13,661 nucleotides of DNA from positions 1 through 13,661 of the forward strand of contig CALISC010000066.1 in the NCBI GenBank assembly GCA_938041945.1. Reading direction: 5' to 3'. Positions 7,171 to 13,661 of the stretch are shown here, piece after piece. The stretch comes from an uncultured Acholeplasmataceae bacterium (lineage in GTDB: Bacteria; Bacillota_I; Bacilli_A; Acholeplasmatales; Acholeplasmataceae). Under the pieces are notes generated by a model. The model saw nothing but the letters and a program-made list of their open reading frames with translations, made no database searches and was not told the DNA's origin. Position 1 is the stretch's first letter, and each line of letters opens with the position of its first letter. The translations under genes and the position numbers were made by a program.

Positions 7171-7440
7171 TTATTTTCTTAAGCCTAATTTGGCAACGAT
7201 TGCACGATAACGTGGAACATCGTTGTTAAGTAAATAGTTTAACAAACTACGACGTTTTCCAATTTTCATGTAAAGACCACGTTTTGAGTGTAAATCTTTT
7301 TTGTGCACTGCTAAGTGTTGAGTAAGTTGTTTAATCTCTTCAGTTAGCAAAGCGATTTGCACTTCAGGTGAACCTGCGTCTTTATCATTGATGCGGTTAT
7401 CGCGAATAATTTGTGCTTTTAATTCTTTAGTTAAAGCCAT
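7171..7440 (-). CDS. rpsO: 30S ribosomal protein S15
   Basis: S15 is a primary 16S rRNA-binding protein of the small-subunit platform. The protein is 89 residues, exactly the usual length, with recognisable blocks IIRDNRINDKDAGSPEVQIA, LTQHLAVHKKDLHSKRGL, KRRSLLNYL and the C-terminal YRAIVAKLGLRK. The start is ATG at 7438-7440, giving MALTKE, with AGGAG at 7449-7453 eight bases upstream. An in-frame GTG at 7456-7458 would add six residues not normal for S15 and would lie upstream of that ribosome binding site, so I reject it. The gene forms its own transcription unit, with an extended -10 promoter at 7511-7519 and a strong hairpin terminator immediately after the stop. The predicted leader is about 60 nt; S15 represses its own mRNA in several bacteria, but I cannot identify a binding fold here. 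Confidence 0.97.
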   Translation of the reverse strand: MALTKELKAQIIRDNRINDKDAGSPEVQIALLTEEIKQLTQHLAVHKKDLHSKRGLYMKIGKRRSLLNYLLNNDVPRYRAIVAKLGLRK

Positions 7441-7448
7441 AATTATTT

Positions 7449-7453
7449 CTCCT
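7449..7453 (-). promoter_or_regulatory. Ribosome binding site fixing the rpsO start
   Basis: AGGAG on the minus strand lies eight bases before the ATG at 7438-7440. It sits between that ATG and the more upstream in-frame GTG, so it supports the shorter 89-residue S15. Confidence 0.85.
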
Positions 7454-7510
7454 GTCACAGTTGCTAAAGAAAAAGGTAAAAAAGCCTAAATCCTTGCAAA
7501 AGTCTTAAAA

Positions 7511-7541
7511 ATTATACCATATTGGCGTTTGCATTTGTAAA
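7511..7541 (-). promoter_or_regulatory. rpsO promoter with extended -10 element
   Basis: On the minus strand TGGTATAAT (7511-7519) is a perfect -10 hexamer with the extended TGn element. A TTTACA -35-like hexamer lies at 7536-7541, with a 19-base spacer that is longer than ideal; the TG element may compensate. Transcription would begin near 7504, giving a leader of about 64 nt before rpsO. The promoter lies directly after the end of the upstream mgtE gene. Confidence 0.8.
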
Positions 7542-7551
7542 AAAATACTAC

Positions 7552-8928
7552 TTAAAATACAAATGTTGCAACTAAAAGGTAAATTGAAACTGCTAAAAAG
7601 TCGTTTAAAGTAGTTAAAGCAGGACCTGTAATGTCGTTTGGCGAGATTTTAACCTTTTTAGCAAGTAGCGGAATGATTGTACCGATAACCGCTGCTATCA
7701 CCATTGACAAAAACATAGAAATTCCGACACAAAAAGCCATATTTAGTGCTAAATATCGGTGTTTTTCAAACCCTGCGAAGTGTCCGTATTTAGAGCCGAC
7801 TGCCACAAACGCAAAGACAATCGCAAACGCAAATAAAGCAGACAGCACTGAGTTCATCAAGGCTATGGTAATCTCTTTTAAAATATGCCTGTAAATGGTC
7901 TTTCGGTCGTTTAACTTATCTTTTGAAATCAAAATTATGGTAAAGCCCATTGACTGACTGCCGATGTTTCCAGCCATGTCTAAAAGCAGGGCCTGAAATA
8001 AAATCAAAATAGAGACTTTTTGAATAACTGAGTCAAACACTAAGATAAATCTAGCAATCAGCAGAGCTAGGACTATAGAAACCACTAGCCAAGGTAGTCT
8101 ATATAAAAACTTCTTGAAAGGTGGCGTGTCGATGTCCATTTTTTGGAAACTTTGGAGTTTTAAATACTCTTTTTCAGTTTGCTCAACTATTTCGTCAAGT
8201 ATGTCGTCTGCGGTAATTATTCCGAGCATATTTTGGCTTTCGTCAATTACCGGCATAGCGAGTAAGTCGTATTGGCGAAACAACCCGATTGCTTCTTTGA
8301 TAGTCATAGTGTCCTTTAAAAAGTGGTATTCGTAAACTATGATATCTTTAAGTGAGTCTTGACTGCGTGCTTTAATTAAGTCTTTTAAGTCAATAACTCC
8401 TTTTAATCTGTTTTGAGCGTCAACCACGTAGACAAAATCAATAAAGTCAGTTTCCTTAGTGTGTCTAAGTACATAGTCAGTGGCTGCTTTGATATCCATC
8501 TCTTCGTTTACGCAAACATAGGCAAGATTCATGATAGAGGCGCACTTTTCTTTGTCGTAAACTAAAAGTTTTTTAATATCAAGATACTTAGAAGAAGTAA
8601 GTAAATTTAAAATTTTTCTTTGTTTTTCTAAACTAAACTCACCAATATACTCGCGAAGATCATCAATTTCTAAGTTATCTAAAATTTGTCTCTGTTCGTG
8701 TTCTTTGAGTTTTGAAAAAAACTCACTTTGCACGTCTCTGTCCAAATATACAAATACTTTAGATGCTTTTGCTTGAGATAAGTAACTCAACACTAATTTT
8801 TGTTGTTCAAATTCTAGATCTGCGAAGTTCTCAGCGATCTCGTAGGCCTCAAAACCTTTTAGATATTGCTTGGTTTTAAGGGATTTGTTTATTTGTTTGA
8901 AGTCAAATTCTTTATTTTCACTAAACAT
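7552..8928 (-). CDS. mgtE: MgtE-family magnesium transporter, second of a tandem pair
   Basis: MgtE proteins are dimeric, Mg2+-gated Mg2+ channels in the cytoplasmic membrane. The 458 residues show the full layout. An N-terminal helical MgtE_N domain spans about 15-130 and ends in LVYDKEKCASIMN, equivalent to the usual 'YPEDSAGSIM'. Two CBS domains lie at about 133-250 (GVIDLKDLI; GIITADDILDEIVEQ). The membrane domain (about 275-458) has five hydrophobic segments. Pore-region signatures are kept: DMAGNIGSQS at 317-326, and PNDITGPALTTLND, with Asp443 matching the conserved pore aspartate. ATG 8926-8928 has AAGGGG upstream, overlapping the end region of the preceding mgtE; the gap is 13 nt, so the two are co-transcribed. 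It ends at TAA close to the rpsO promoter, and I see no convincing terminator. The substrate is inferred from the family; some homologues move other divalent ions. Confidence 0.93.
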   Translation of the reverse strand: MFSENKEFDFKQINKSLKTKQYLKGFEAYEIAENFADLEFEQQKLVLSYLSQAKASKVFVYLDRDVQSEFFSKLKEHEQRQILDNLEIDDLREYIGEFSLEKQRKILNLLTSSKYLDIKKLLVYDKEKCASIMNLAYVCVNEEMDIKAATDYVLRHTKETDFIDFVYVVDAQNRLKGVIDLKDLIKARSQDSLKDIIVYEYHFLKDTMTIKEAIGLFRQYDLLAMPVIDESQNMLGIITADDILDEIVEQTEKEYLKLQSFQKMDIDTPPFKKFLYRLPWLVVSIVLALLIARFILVFDSVIQKVSILILFQALLLDMAGNIGSQSMGFTIILISKDKLNDRKTIYRHILKEITIALMNSVLSALFAFAIVFAFVAVGSKYGHFAGFEKHRYLALNMAFCVGISMFLSMVIAAVIGTIIPLLAKKVKISPNDITGPALTTLNDFLAVSIYLLVATFVF

Positions 8929-8941
8929 AACTACCCCTTTT

Positions 8942-10333
8942 TTAACCTATGCTTGGTAGCGGTAACTTAAAGGCATAAACAAGCGCTAAAGTTAAAGTAA
9001 AGTGTGCAACTAACGCCAAAGTGTCGCAAACTGTTGTAATAATCGGGCCCGCCGCTGACGCTGGATTGATTTTGATTTTTTTGAAAAACATCGGAATTAA
9101 CATAGCGATTAGTGGTGCTAAAATTAAAACAACCAATAAGGTAAGCGCGTTAATAAATGCATAGATTGCCGAAACTTGGTAAATCGACACAGTTTTCGGA
9201 ATTGCGTTTTTATAACTTAAAATAAACAAGAAAGAAAAGCTAAACACTAAAGCAGAGACGGTAAGTGCTGTGTATAGACCTGACTTAAACTCTTCTAAAA
9301 ATGCGTCTTTGTCAATTTTGCCAAAACGAGAAAGTCTGACTAAAGAACCTGACAAAATTTGTGAAGAGACGTTGCCAGGACATCCCAAAATCAAGGGTTG
9401 GATTGCTGTGATAATCGCGATATAGGCGTATTTTGACACTTTTGGTTCAAAAACAGATGTCACAAAAGAAAGAGGAATAGATAGTAAAATTAAAAGAATT
9501 AACCAGGGTAGACGAGAAACGGCTTGTGAAAAAATTTTGCGGCGATTTAGAGCTTTAGAAGAAAGCAAAGAGAGTTGTGCGATATCTTTGTCGGCCTCTG
9601 TTCTGACGACATCCAAAATATCGTCTAGGTTCAAAACACCAAGAAAAACCCCGCCTTTAGAAACTACTGGAATTTGGAATTTACCGGTGTTATTCAAAGT
9701 TGCTGCAGACTCCTCGATATTGTCAGTGTCGTAAACCACTTCTGTTGGTTCAATTAACTCACTAACCTGTTTAGGTGAACGAGTTTTAACTAAAGTTTTT
9801 AAAGAAAGCACGCCTTTAAAAACTCCGTTTTCAGAAGTGACAATTAGGGTTGAGATACTTTCTGCGTCTTGAGCGTGTTCAATGACTTTCCTAGTAGCAA
9901 CCTTTACGTCCATGTTGTCAAAAACAACCAGTGCGTCTTTAGACATATAAGAGCCTGTTTTGTCTTCTCGGTACTCAAGTAAACTAGAAATTTCTTTATA
10001 GTTGGTTAGTTTAGTAATAATTTCGTTGTATTCGTCTTCCTTTTCTTTTTGGAGAAACTTAATAAAGTCAACTAAATCATCTAAACTTTGTGCGTTTAAG
10101 ACTTCTATTTTTTTTAAGTTAGTTAGTTCATTTAAAACAAATAAAGCGTTTTCGTTAGTTAGGTACGCAAAAAACACAGCAATAGTTTTGCTGTCAATTA
10201 GTTTAAGAACTTGCCTGCGTTCAGTTTCTTTTAGTTCAGCAAACGCAACTGACAGGTCAAAACCATGCATTTCTGTGAGTTCTTCCAGAATTTGGGCTTT
10301 ATTAACTTTTTTATAAAGTAATTCTTTAAACAT
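8942..10333 (-). CDS. Divergent MgtE-family divalent cation transporter, first of a tandem pair
   Basis: The 463 residues have the same layout as the next gene: MgtE_N domain (about 10-125, ending LEYREDKTGSYMS), CBS pair (about 130-248, with GVLSLKTLV and GVLNLDDILDVV), and a membrane domain of about five helices (275-455). It is clearly a paralogue but far from identical. The pore-proximal signature reads LGCPGNVSSQ (316-325) where many MgtE proteins have GTGGN..NQS. The last helix keeps NPASAAGPIITTVCDT with the conserved Asp437. The start is ATG at 10331-10333, with GGAG seven bases upstream. The 158-nt gap before it is AT-rich, with TAAAAT as a possible -10 but no good -35; I see no M-box consensus. 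It is co-transcribed with the second mgtE. It could be a partner subunit, a channel for another divalent ion, or a regulated low-affinity form; the sequence does not decide. Confidence 0.88.
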   Translation of the reverse strand: MFKELLYKKVNKAQILEELTEMHGFDLSVAFAELKETERRQVLKLIDSKTIAVFFAYLTNENALFVLNELTNLKKIEVLNAQSLDDLVDFIKFLQKEKEDEYNEIITKLTNYKEISSLLEYREDKTGSYMSKDALVVFDNMDVKVATRKVIEHAQDAESISTLIVTSENGVFKGVLSLKTLVKTRSPKQVSELIEPTEVVYDTDNIEESAATLNNTGKFQIPVVSKGGVFLGVLNLDDILDVVRTEADKDIAQLSLLSSKALNRRKIFSQAVSRLPWLILLILLSIPLSFVTSVFEPKVSKYAYIAIITAIQPLILGCPGNVSSQILSGSLVRLSRFGKIDKDAFLEEFKSGLYTALTVSALVFSFSFLFILSYKNAIPKTVSIYQVSAIYAFINALTLLVVLILAPLIAMLIPMFFKKIKINPASAAGPIITTVCDTLALVAHFTLTLALVYAFKLPLPSIG

Positions 10334-10491
10334 AGTTAAACTCCGTAAAGTGTTTTTAAACTGATTTAGTTGCTAAACATATTTTAAATTATTTTTATGC
10401 TTTGTGCTACTAATAACAGGTTAAACAAAGTAGAATGATTTACTTGCGAATATCTTAACTGCTCATTTAGAAATTTAATTAAAAATAAACT

Positions 10492-13400
10492 TTAAACACA
10501 AACCACTACACCTAAAATATTTTCAACTATGTTCCACCACAGTTTACCGTTATTAATACTGCGAACACGTGGTTTTGGTTTAGCGTCCGCATATTGTGTA
10601 GCAAGCCAATACTTTAGATGATTAATTCCATTATAGAAAAACAAATCGTCATCAGATCCTACATAAGGTCCAAAGTCTGTGCCATGATAATAACTGCTAC
10701 GTTGATAATTGTTAAATAAAACTGCTTTGGCAAAATCCGTAGGTTCCTTTTTAAGTTGTTCTTGATTACCTTTGTCTAGTGCTGCTTTAACTGAAAAATT
10801 ACCATCATCATAAGTCGGCATATAAACTTTGCTTCCAAGTACTTCACCGATATGTTCAACCATTGCTTTAAAAATAGAACGTTCTGGTATTGTATTATCA
10901 AAATAATCCACGAAATAAAGATTAAATGGAGAAAAATCTATGATATTTTCGGTAAACCAAGTATTTTTTTCAGGAATTTTGACAAACCAAACAGGCTCAA
11001 GTTGAAAGTATTGACCGTTATATTTTTCGTATATTAAGCCTTGAGAGTCTTTATAGTAACTGCGAGTAATCTTCACTGAATAGTCTTTGTCTTTTGAGTT
11101 AAACTTAAGATTATAATCTTTGTTTTCAAAAGGTTTGATTCCAGCAGGATTGTCAACTTTGGTTTGTGGATACTTGCCAATTTTATTTCCGCCAGGTTTA
11201 CCAAAATAAATGATTACTGTATGCTCTTTTGTAACAACAGTTTTTTCAATTTCTTCTTTGGTTTTTTCTTTGCCATCAAGAAGAAGTTCTCTATAAATAT
11301 AACCCGCTTTTTCAATAAGATGATATGTAATTTTGCCCATCACACCACCGTGCTTGATAATTTTACCTCCAAGTGTTGTTTGTAAGTTTCTAGCTTTAAT
11401 AGTAATTCCGTATTCTTTTCTAAGAATAGTTACAGTTACATCGTTTTTAGTTTTGTCTGCGTTAACAGTAAATTGTTGAACACTATAAACTACTTCTTTA
11501 TAGACAGTGCTGTCAGGATTTTGATAACTAACTGTGTGAGTTGACGCTATTTTTCCGGTTTTCTTTACTTTTGTTTCCAAAAAATTGCCATCTGACTGCT
11601 CTGTACGTACAGTGTAAGTTATTTCTCTGTCTTGATAATCAGTTACAGCGTAAATTGTCTGAGTTTCACCACTTGCAATAAACTTAGTCTGAATTGCTCC
11701 GTTTTGTGTTTTGCTCCAACCCAGTAAATTATGTGTGTCTTTAACCTGACAATTAGGTAGTAAGATTTCTCTTGTTCTTTTAGTTTCTATAGAAGTTGGC
11801 GAAATTGTCTTTACTCCAGAATCGGCAACAAAATTAACTCTGGTAGTTTTTAGTCTATAGTATCTAAAAACTTTGGTGTCAGTAGTGTATGGAGCTAAAT
11901 CATCTACTAGTTTTTTTGGTTTAGTATCGTCAAATTCATATAAGTCTTTATCCGGACCTGTATACGGTGTGTAGTTTGCCCCATCTTTGACAAACTGGTC
12001 AGTTTTATTTTCAATAATTTCGTTGTATTGACCATCTAAAGCGTTGGATTCTCCTTGTTTTTCAAGATAGTGAACAACTTGGTAGTCTGCGCGTTCTGCT
12101 CTTAGAAACGCAAAAACTTCTCTGGTTTGACGAGTTACAAAAATATCCTTAACAGGACCACCTTCTACATCTGTCCAACCTACAAGCTTATATCCGTATT
12201 TAAGGTTAGTAGTTGGTCTGAAGTTAAAAATTTCACCAACTTTAGCAGTTTGTGCAGGCCAAGCGGGAGCGTCCGTTTTATCATAATCTGTGCTTTGAAC
12301 ACGCGGAATTATAGAAACAAAAACATCTTTTGTTTGAAAAATTGGTTTAATTGTGATGTTTGTGTTGTATTCAAGATCTGGATTAAAATCAGCGCCAGTT
12401 TCTTCAACAATTAGTTTTTCAAACACAAAGTCCTTAGTTTCAGTACTTAATTTCTTGATATTTATTAGTTTTGTATAAATTTCTTGACTTAACTTGTTAG
12501 TATATTTAAGTGTAATTGCGTGTTTTAAAACAGGGTCAATTGTGCTTTGGTCAAGACCATCTTCAGATAGATTGAAACTAACAGTGTAAGTTTTGGCTTT
12601 GAAGTATAGTTTAATAGTTTGTTTTTCGCTGTTTGCTTCAACTTGTAAACTTGTGATTGATTTAGCTTGGTCAAAAGTGATTTCGTGGTGAGGACGCGGG
12701 TTTCTTGAAAGAAAATCAGCAATCGCTTCTTTAATATCTTGGTCGTTTACAGAAACTAAGGTACCAATTTTCTTTTTAGTTGGAAGTTCAATCTCGTTTT
12801 CAGAATCAACTGAGTTGGTTAAACCTTCATAAATTAAGTTTAGATAAACTTTTTTGGTGTTGTCAATTTCTTGCCATTTAGCAACCAAGTGCATGTTAGA
12901 TTCAACTTGGTTGTTTTGATTAAAGTCAATAAATTCATTGGTTGCTTGATTTAACCAACCTTGGAAACTGTATTTCTTTAAACCACTAGGGTCTGTTTTA
13001 GTAGGTTTTTCAATATCTTGTAAGTTTTGTCCAAACTTATAAGTTACTTCTTTTTTAGTTTGACCGTCTAGCGTTCCACCATCAAAGTTAAAAGTAACCT
13101 TGTAGGTTTTTCTTATGAAGTATAGATTAAAAACAGTTGTACCGTCTGCAAGAACTGTTTTTTTAGTTTCTGAGCGTGCTGGGTCTAACTCAAAACCTTT
13201 AGGTGTAATTAGTTTATCTTGAGATAATTGAAGTTCTTTGCCGGGTTCTCCACCTAAAACAGTTTCACCTTCAGCAGTAAAACCAGATTCATCTACTTTT
13301 TCAAAGTGGCGTTTAATTTCGTATTTAGTGGTTTGTGGTGTTTTAAGGCGATAAACTGGATATAAATTACGATTCTTTAAACTTGCTTTTAGGTCAGAAA

Positions 13401-13661
13401 TCACATTGCCAGACAAAGTATTTGTCCAACCAAGAAATTCTTCGTTTTTGGCAAGTTCAAGTTCTAAATCAGTAAACGATACGTTAATTTTTTCGTTTAA
13501 TTTAAATTTTCTTTTAGCAATTTCTTTTCCGGTTTTAGAGTGAAATGTTATTTCTATAATATTTTCGTTAACACGATTATTTTTCTTTTTTACACCGTAA
13601 ATTGTTCCTAAAATAATTGCCAAAATAGCAATTATAGTAACTATTATACTTAAATAAAAAT
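10492..13661 (-). CDS. Membrane-tethered InlB B-repeat/MucBP-like surface protein with C-terminal DUF6273-like domain (5' end outside window)
   Basis: The frame runs without a stop to the right edge, so the true start lies beyond 13661. A TTG at 13621-13623 can be read as a start but falls inside a hydrophobic helix: FYLSIIVTIIAI precedes it, and Leu/AIILGTIYGVKKK follows. Numbering from that TTG, I see B-repeat (Listeria-Bacteroides repeat) modules at about 22-94, 174-251, 346-430, 433-510 and 595-663; the second (VTFNFDGGTLDG ... YSFQGWL ... HLVAKW) is the most canonical. MucBP-like modules alternate at about 99-172, 257-345, 511-592 and 666-735. A further beta repeat lies at 738-808. The C-terminal domain (about 814-1043) has KIGKYPQTK, EPVWFVK, KEPTDFA, YWLATQY and GVVVCV, a pattern like DUF6273. 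No LPXTG sorting signal follows, so anchoring is by the N-terminal helix. Such proteins are usually extracellular adhesin or matrix-like; the actual ligand is unknown. Confidence 0.82.
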   Translation of the reverse strand, partial: FYLSIIVTIIAILAIILGTIYGVKKKNNRVNENIIEITFHSKTGKEIAKRKFKLNEKINVSFTDLELELAKNEEFLGWTNTLSGNVISDLKASLKNRNLYPVYRLKTPQTTKYEIKRHFEKVDESGFTAEGETVLGGEPGKELQLSQDKLITPKGFELDPARSETKKTVLADGTTVFNLYFIRKTYKVTFNFDGGTLDGQTKKEVTYKFGQNLQDIEKPTKTDPSGLKKYSFQGWLNQATNEFIDFNQNNQVESNMHLVAKWQEIDNTKKVYLNLIYEGLTNSVDSENEIELPTKKKIGTLVSVNDQDIKEAIADFLSRNPRPHHEITFDQAKSITSLQVEANSEKQTIKLYFKAKTYTVSFNLSEDGLDQSTIDPVLKHAITLKYTNKLSQEIYTKLINIKKLSTETKDFVFEKLIVEETGADFNPDLEYNTNITIKPIFQTKDVFVSIIPRVQSTDYDKTDAPAWPAQTAKVGEIFNFRPTTNLKYGYKLVGWTDVEGGPVKDIFVTRQTREVFAFLRAERADYQVVHYLEKQGESNALDGQYNEIIENKTDQFVKDGANYTPYTGPDKDLYEFDDTKPKKLVDDLAPYTTDTKVFRYYRLKTTRVNFVADSGVKTISPTSIETKRTREILLPNCQVKDTHNLLGWSKTQNGAIQTKFIASGETQTIYAVTDYQDREITYTVRTEQSDGNFLETKVKKTGKIASTHTVSYQNPDSTVYKEVVYSVQQFTVNADKTKNDVTVTILRKEYGITIKARNLQTTLGGKIIKHGGVMGKITYHLIEKAGYIYRELLLDGKEKTKEEIEKTVVTKEHTVIIYFGKPGGNKIGKYPQTKVDNPAGIKPFENKDYNLKFNSKDKDYSVKITRSYYKDSQGLIYEKYNGQYFQLEPVWFVKIPEKNTWFTENIIDFSPFNLYFVDYFDNTIPERSIFKAMVEHIGEVLGSKVYMPTYDDGNFSVKAALDKGNQEQLKKEPTDFAKAVLFNNYQRSSYYHGTDFGPYVGSDDDLFFYNGINHLKYWLATQYADAKPKPRVRSINNGKLWWNIVENILGVVVCV

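Noticed and set aside
7456..7458. In-frame GTG that would start rpsO six codons earlier
   Set aside because: It lies upstream of the AGGAG site, which is correctly spaced for the ATG at 7438-7440, and the extra residues are foreign to S15.
7532..7565. Inverted repeat CATTTGTA / TACAAATG around the end of the downstream mgtE
   Set aside because: Only 8 bp with an 18-base loop and no T-tract after it on the minus strand. It overlaps the mgtE stop codon and the rpsO -35 region, so I do not call a terminator or operator.
10002..10316. A 104-codon open frame on the plus strand opposite the first mgtE
   Set aside because: It lies fully inside a well-supported gene on the other strand, is serine-rich low-complexity in translation, and has no family likeness. 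The same holds for the other plus-strand frames inside recD2, the NadD-NadE gene, mnmA, rsmH and the surface protein.
10334..10491. Possible Mg2+-sensing riboswitch (M-box) upstream of the mgtE pair
   Set aside because: The 158-nt leader shows only weak imperfect pairings (for example AAGTA/TACTT around an 8-base loop) and none of the M-box conserved core that I know. A covariance-model search would decide.
12525..12722. A 65-codon minus-strand frame inside the surface protein gene
   Set aside because: It is an out-of-frame shadow of the repeat-coding sequence, with no start signal and no recognisable content.
1..13661. CRISPR arrays, tRNA or rRNA genes, insertion sequences, toxin-antitoxin pairs or a defence island
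   Set aside because: No regularly spaced direct repeats, cloverleaf-like segments, transposase motifs or defence-gene motifs were seen. RecD2 here is a housekeeping helicase in an operon, not part of a defence cluster.

Overview
The window is AT-rich Firmicutes-type DNA with short intergenic gaps and Shine-Dalgarno sites of the AAGGAG type. Every tryptophan codon I checked is TGG, and two genes (gpx and rsmH) end in TGA, so the Mycoplasma/Spiroplasma code (TGA = Trp) is unlikely. The gene content (small rpsO unit, RecD2 without RecBC nearby, MgtE pair, repeat-rich tethered surface protein, rsmH away from cell-division genes) fits a reduced-genome member of the Bacilli/Mollicutes border, such as Acholeplasma-like, Erysipelotrichales-like or RF39-like uncultured gut bacteria. 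This placement is inference; no rRNA gene is present to test it.

Layout. Positions 1-330 (+) hold the 3' end of a small membrane protein gene, the only plus-strand gene. It converges on the minus-strand genes at a bidirectional terminator (371-408). Everything from 455 to the right edge reads on the minus strand, in four blocks. From right to left these are: a large repeat-built surface protein cut by the window edge (10492-13661); two tandem divergent mgtE genes (10333 to 7552); rpsO as a single-gene unit with its own extended -10 promoter and terminator (7541 to 7141); and a five-gene operon rsmH - nadD/nadE fusion - mnmA - recD2 - gpx (7091 to 455). The operon's spacings are -4, 23, 1 and 11 nt.

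How the genes work together. The operon joins ribosome maturation (RsmH), tRNA wobble thiolation (MnmA), the last two steps of NAD synthesis (a NadD-NadE fusion), DNA repair (RecD2) and thiol peroxidase defence (GPx). It reads as a housekeeping string held by translational coupling rather than one pathway. Two MgtE-type magnesium channels sit beside the ribosomal protein gene. The surface protein has a transmembrane anchor, alternating InlB-type B-repeats and MucBP-like modules, and a C-terminal DUF6273-like domain; it is the most accessory-looking gene here.

The most unusual item is the NadD-NadE fusion. The synthetase half resembles the large glutamine-dependent NAD synthetases, but NadD plus an unrecognised segment of about 140 residues stands where the glutaminase domain would be. 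The rsmH promoter is also notable: its -10 box lies six bases from the ATG, which predicts a leaderless operon mRNA. I see no defence system, CRISPR array, tRNA, rRNA or mobile element.
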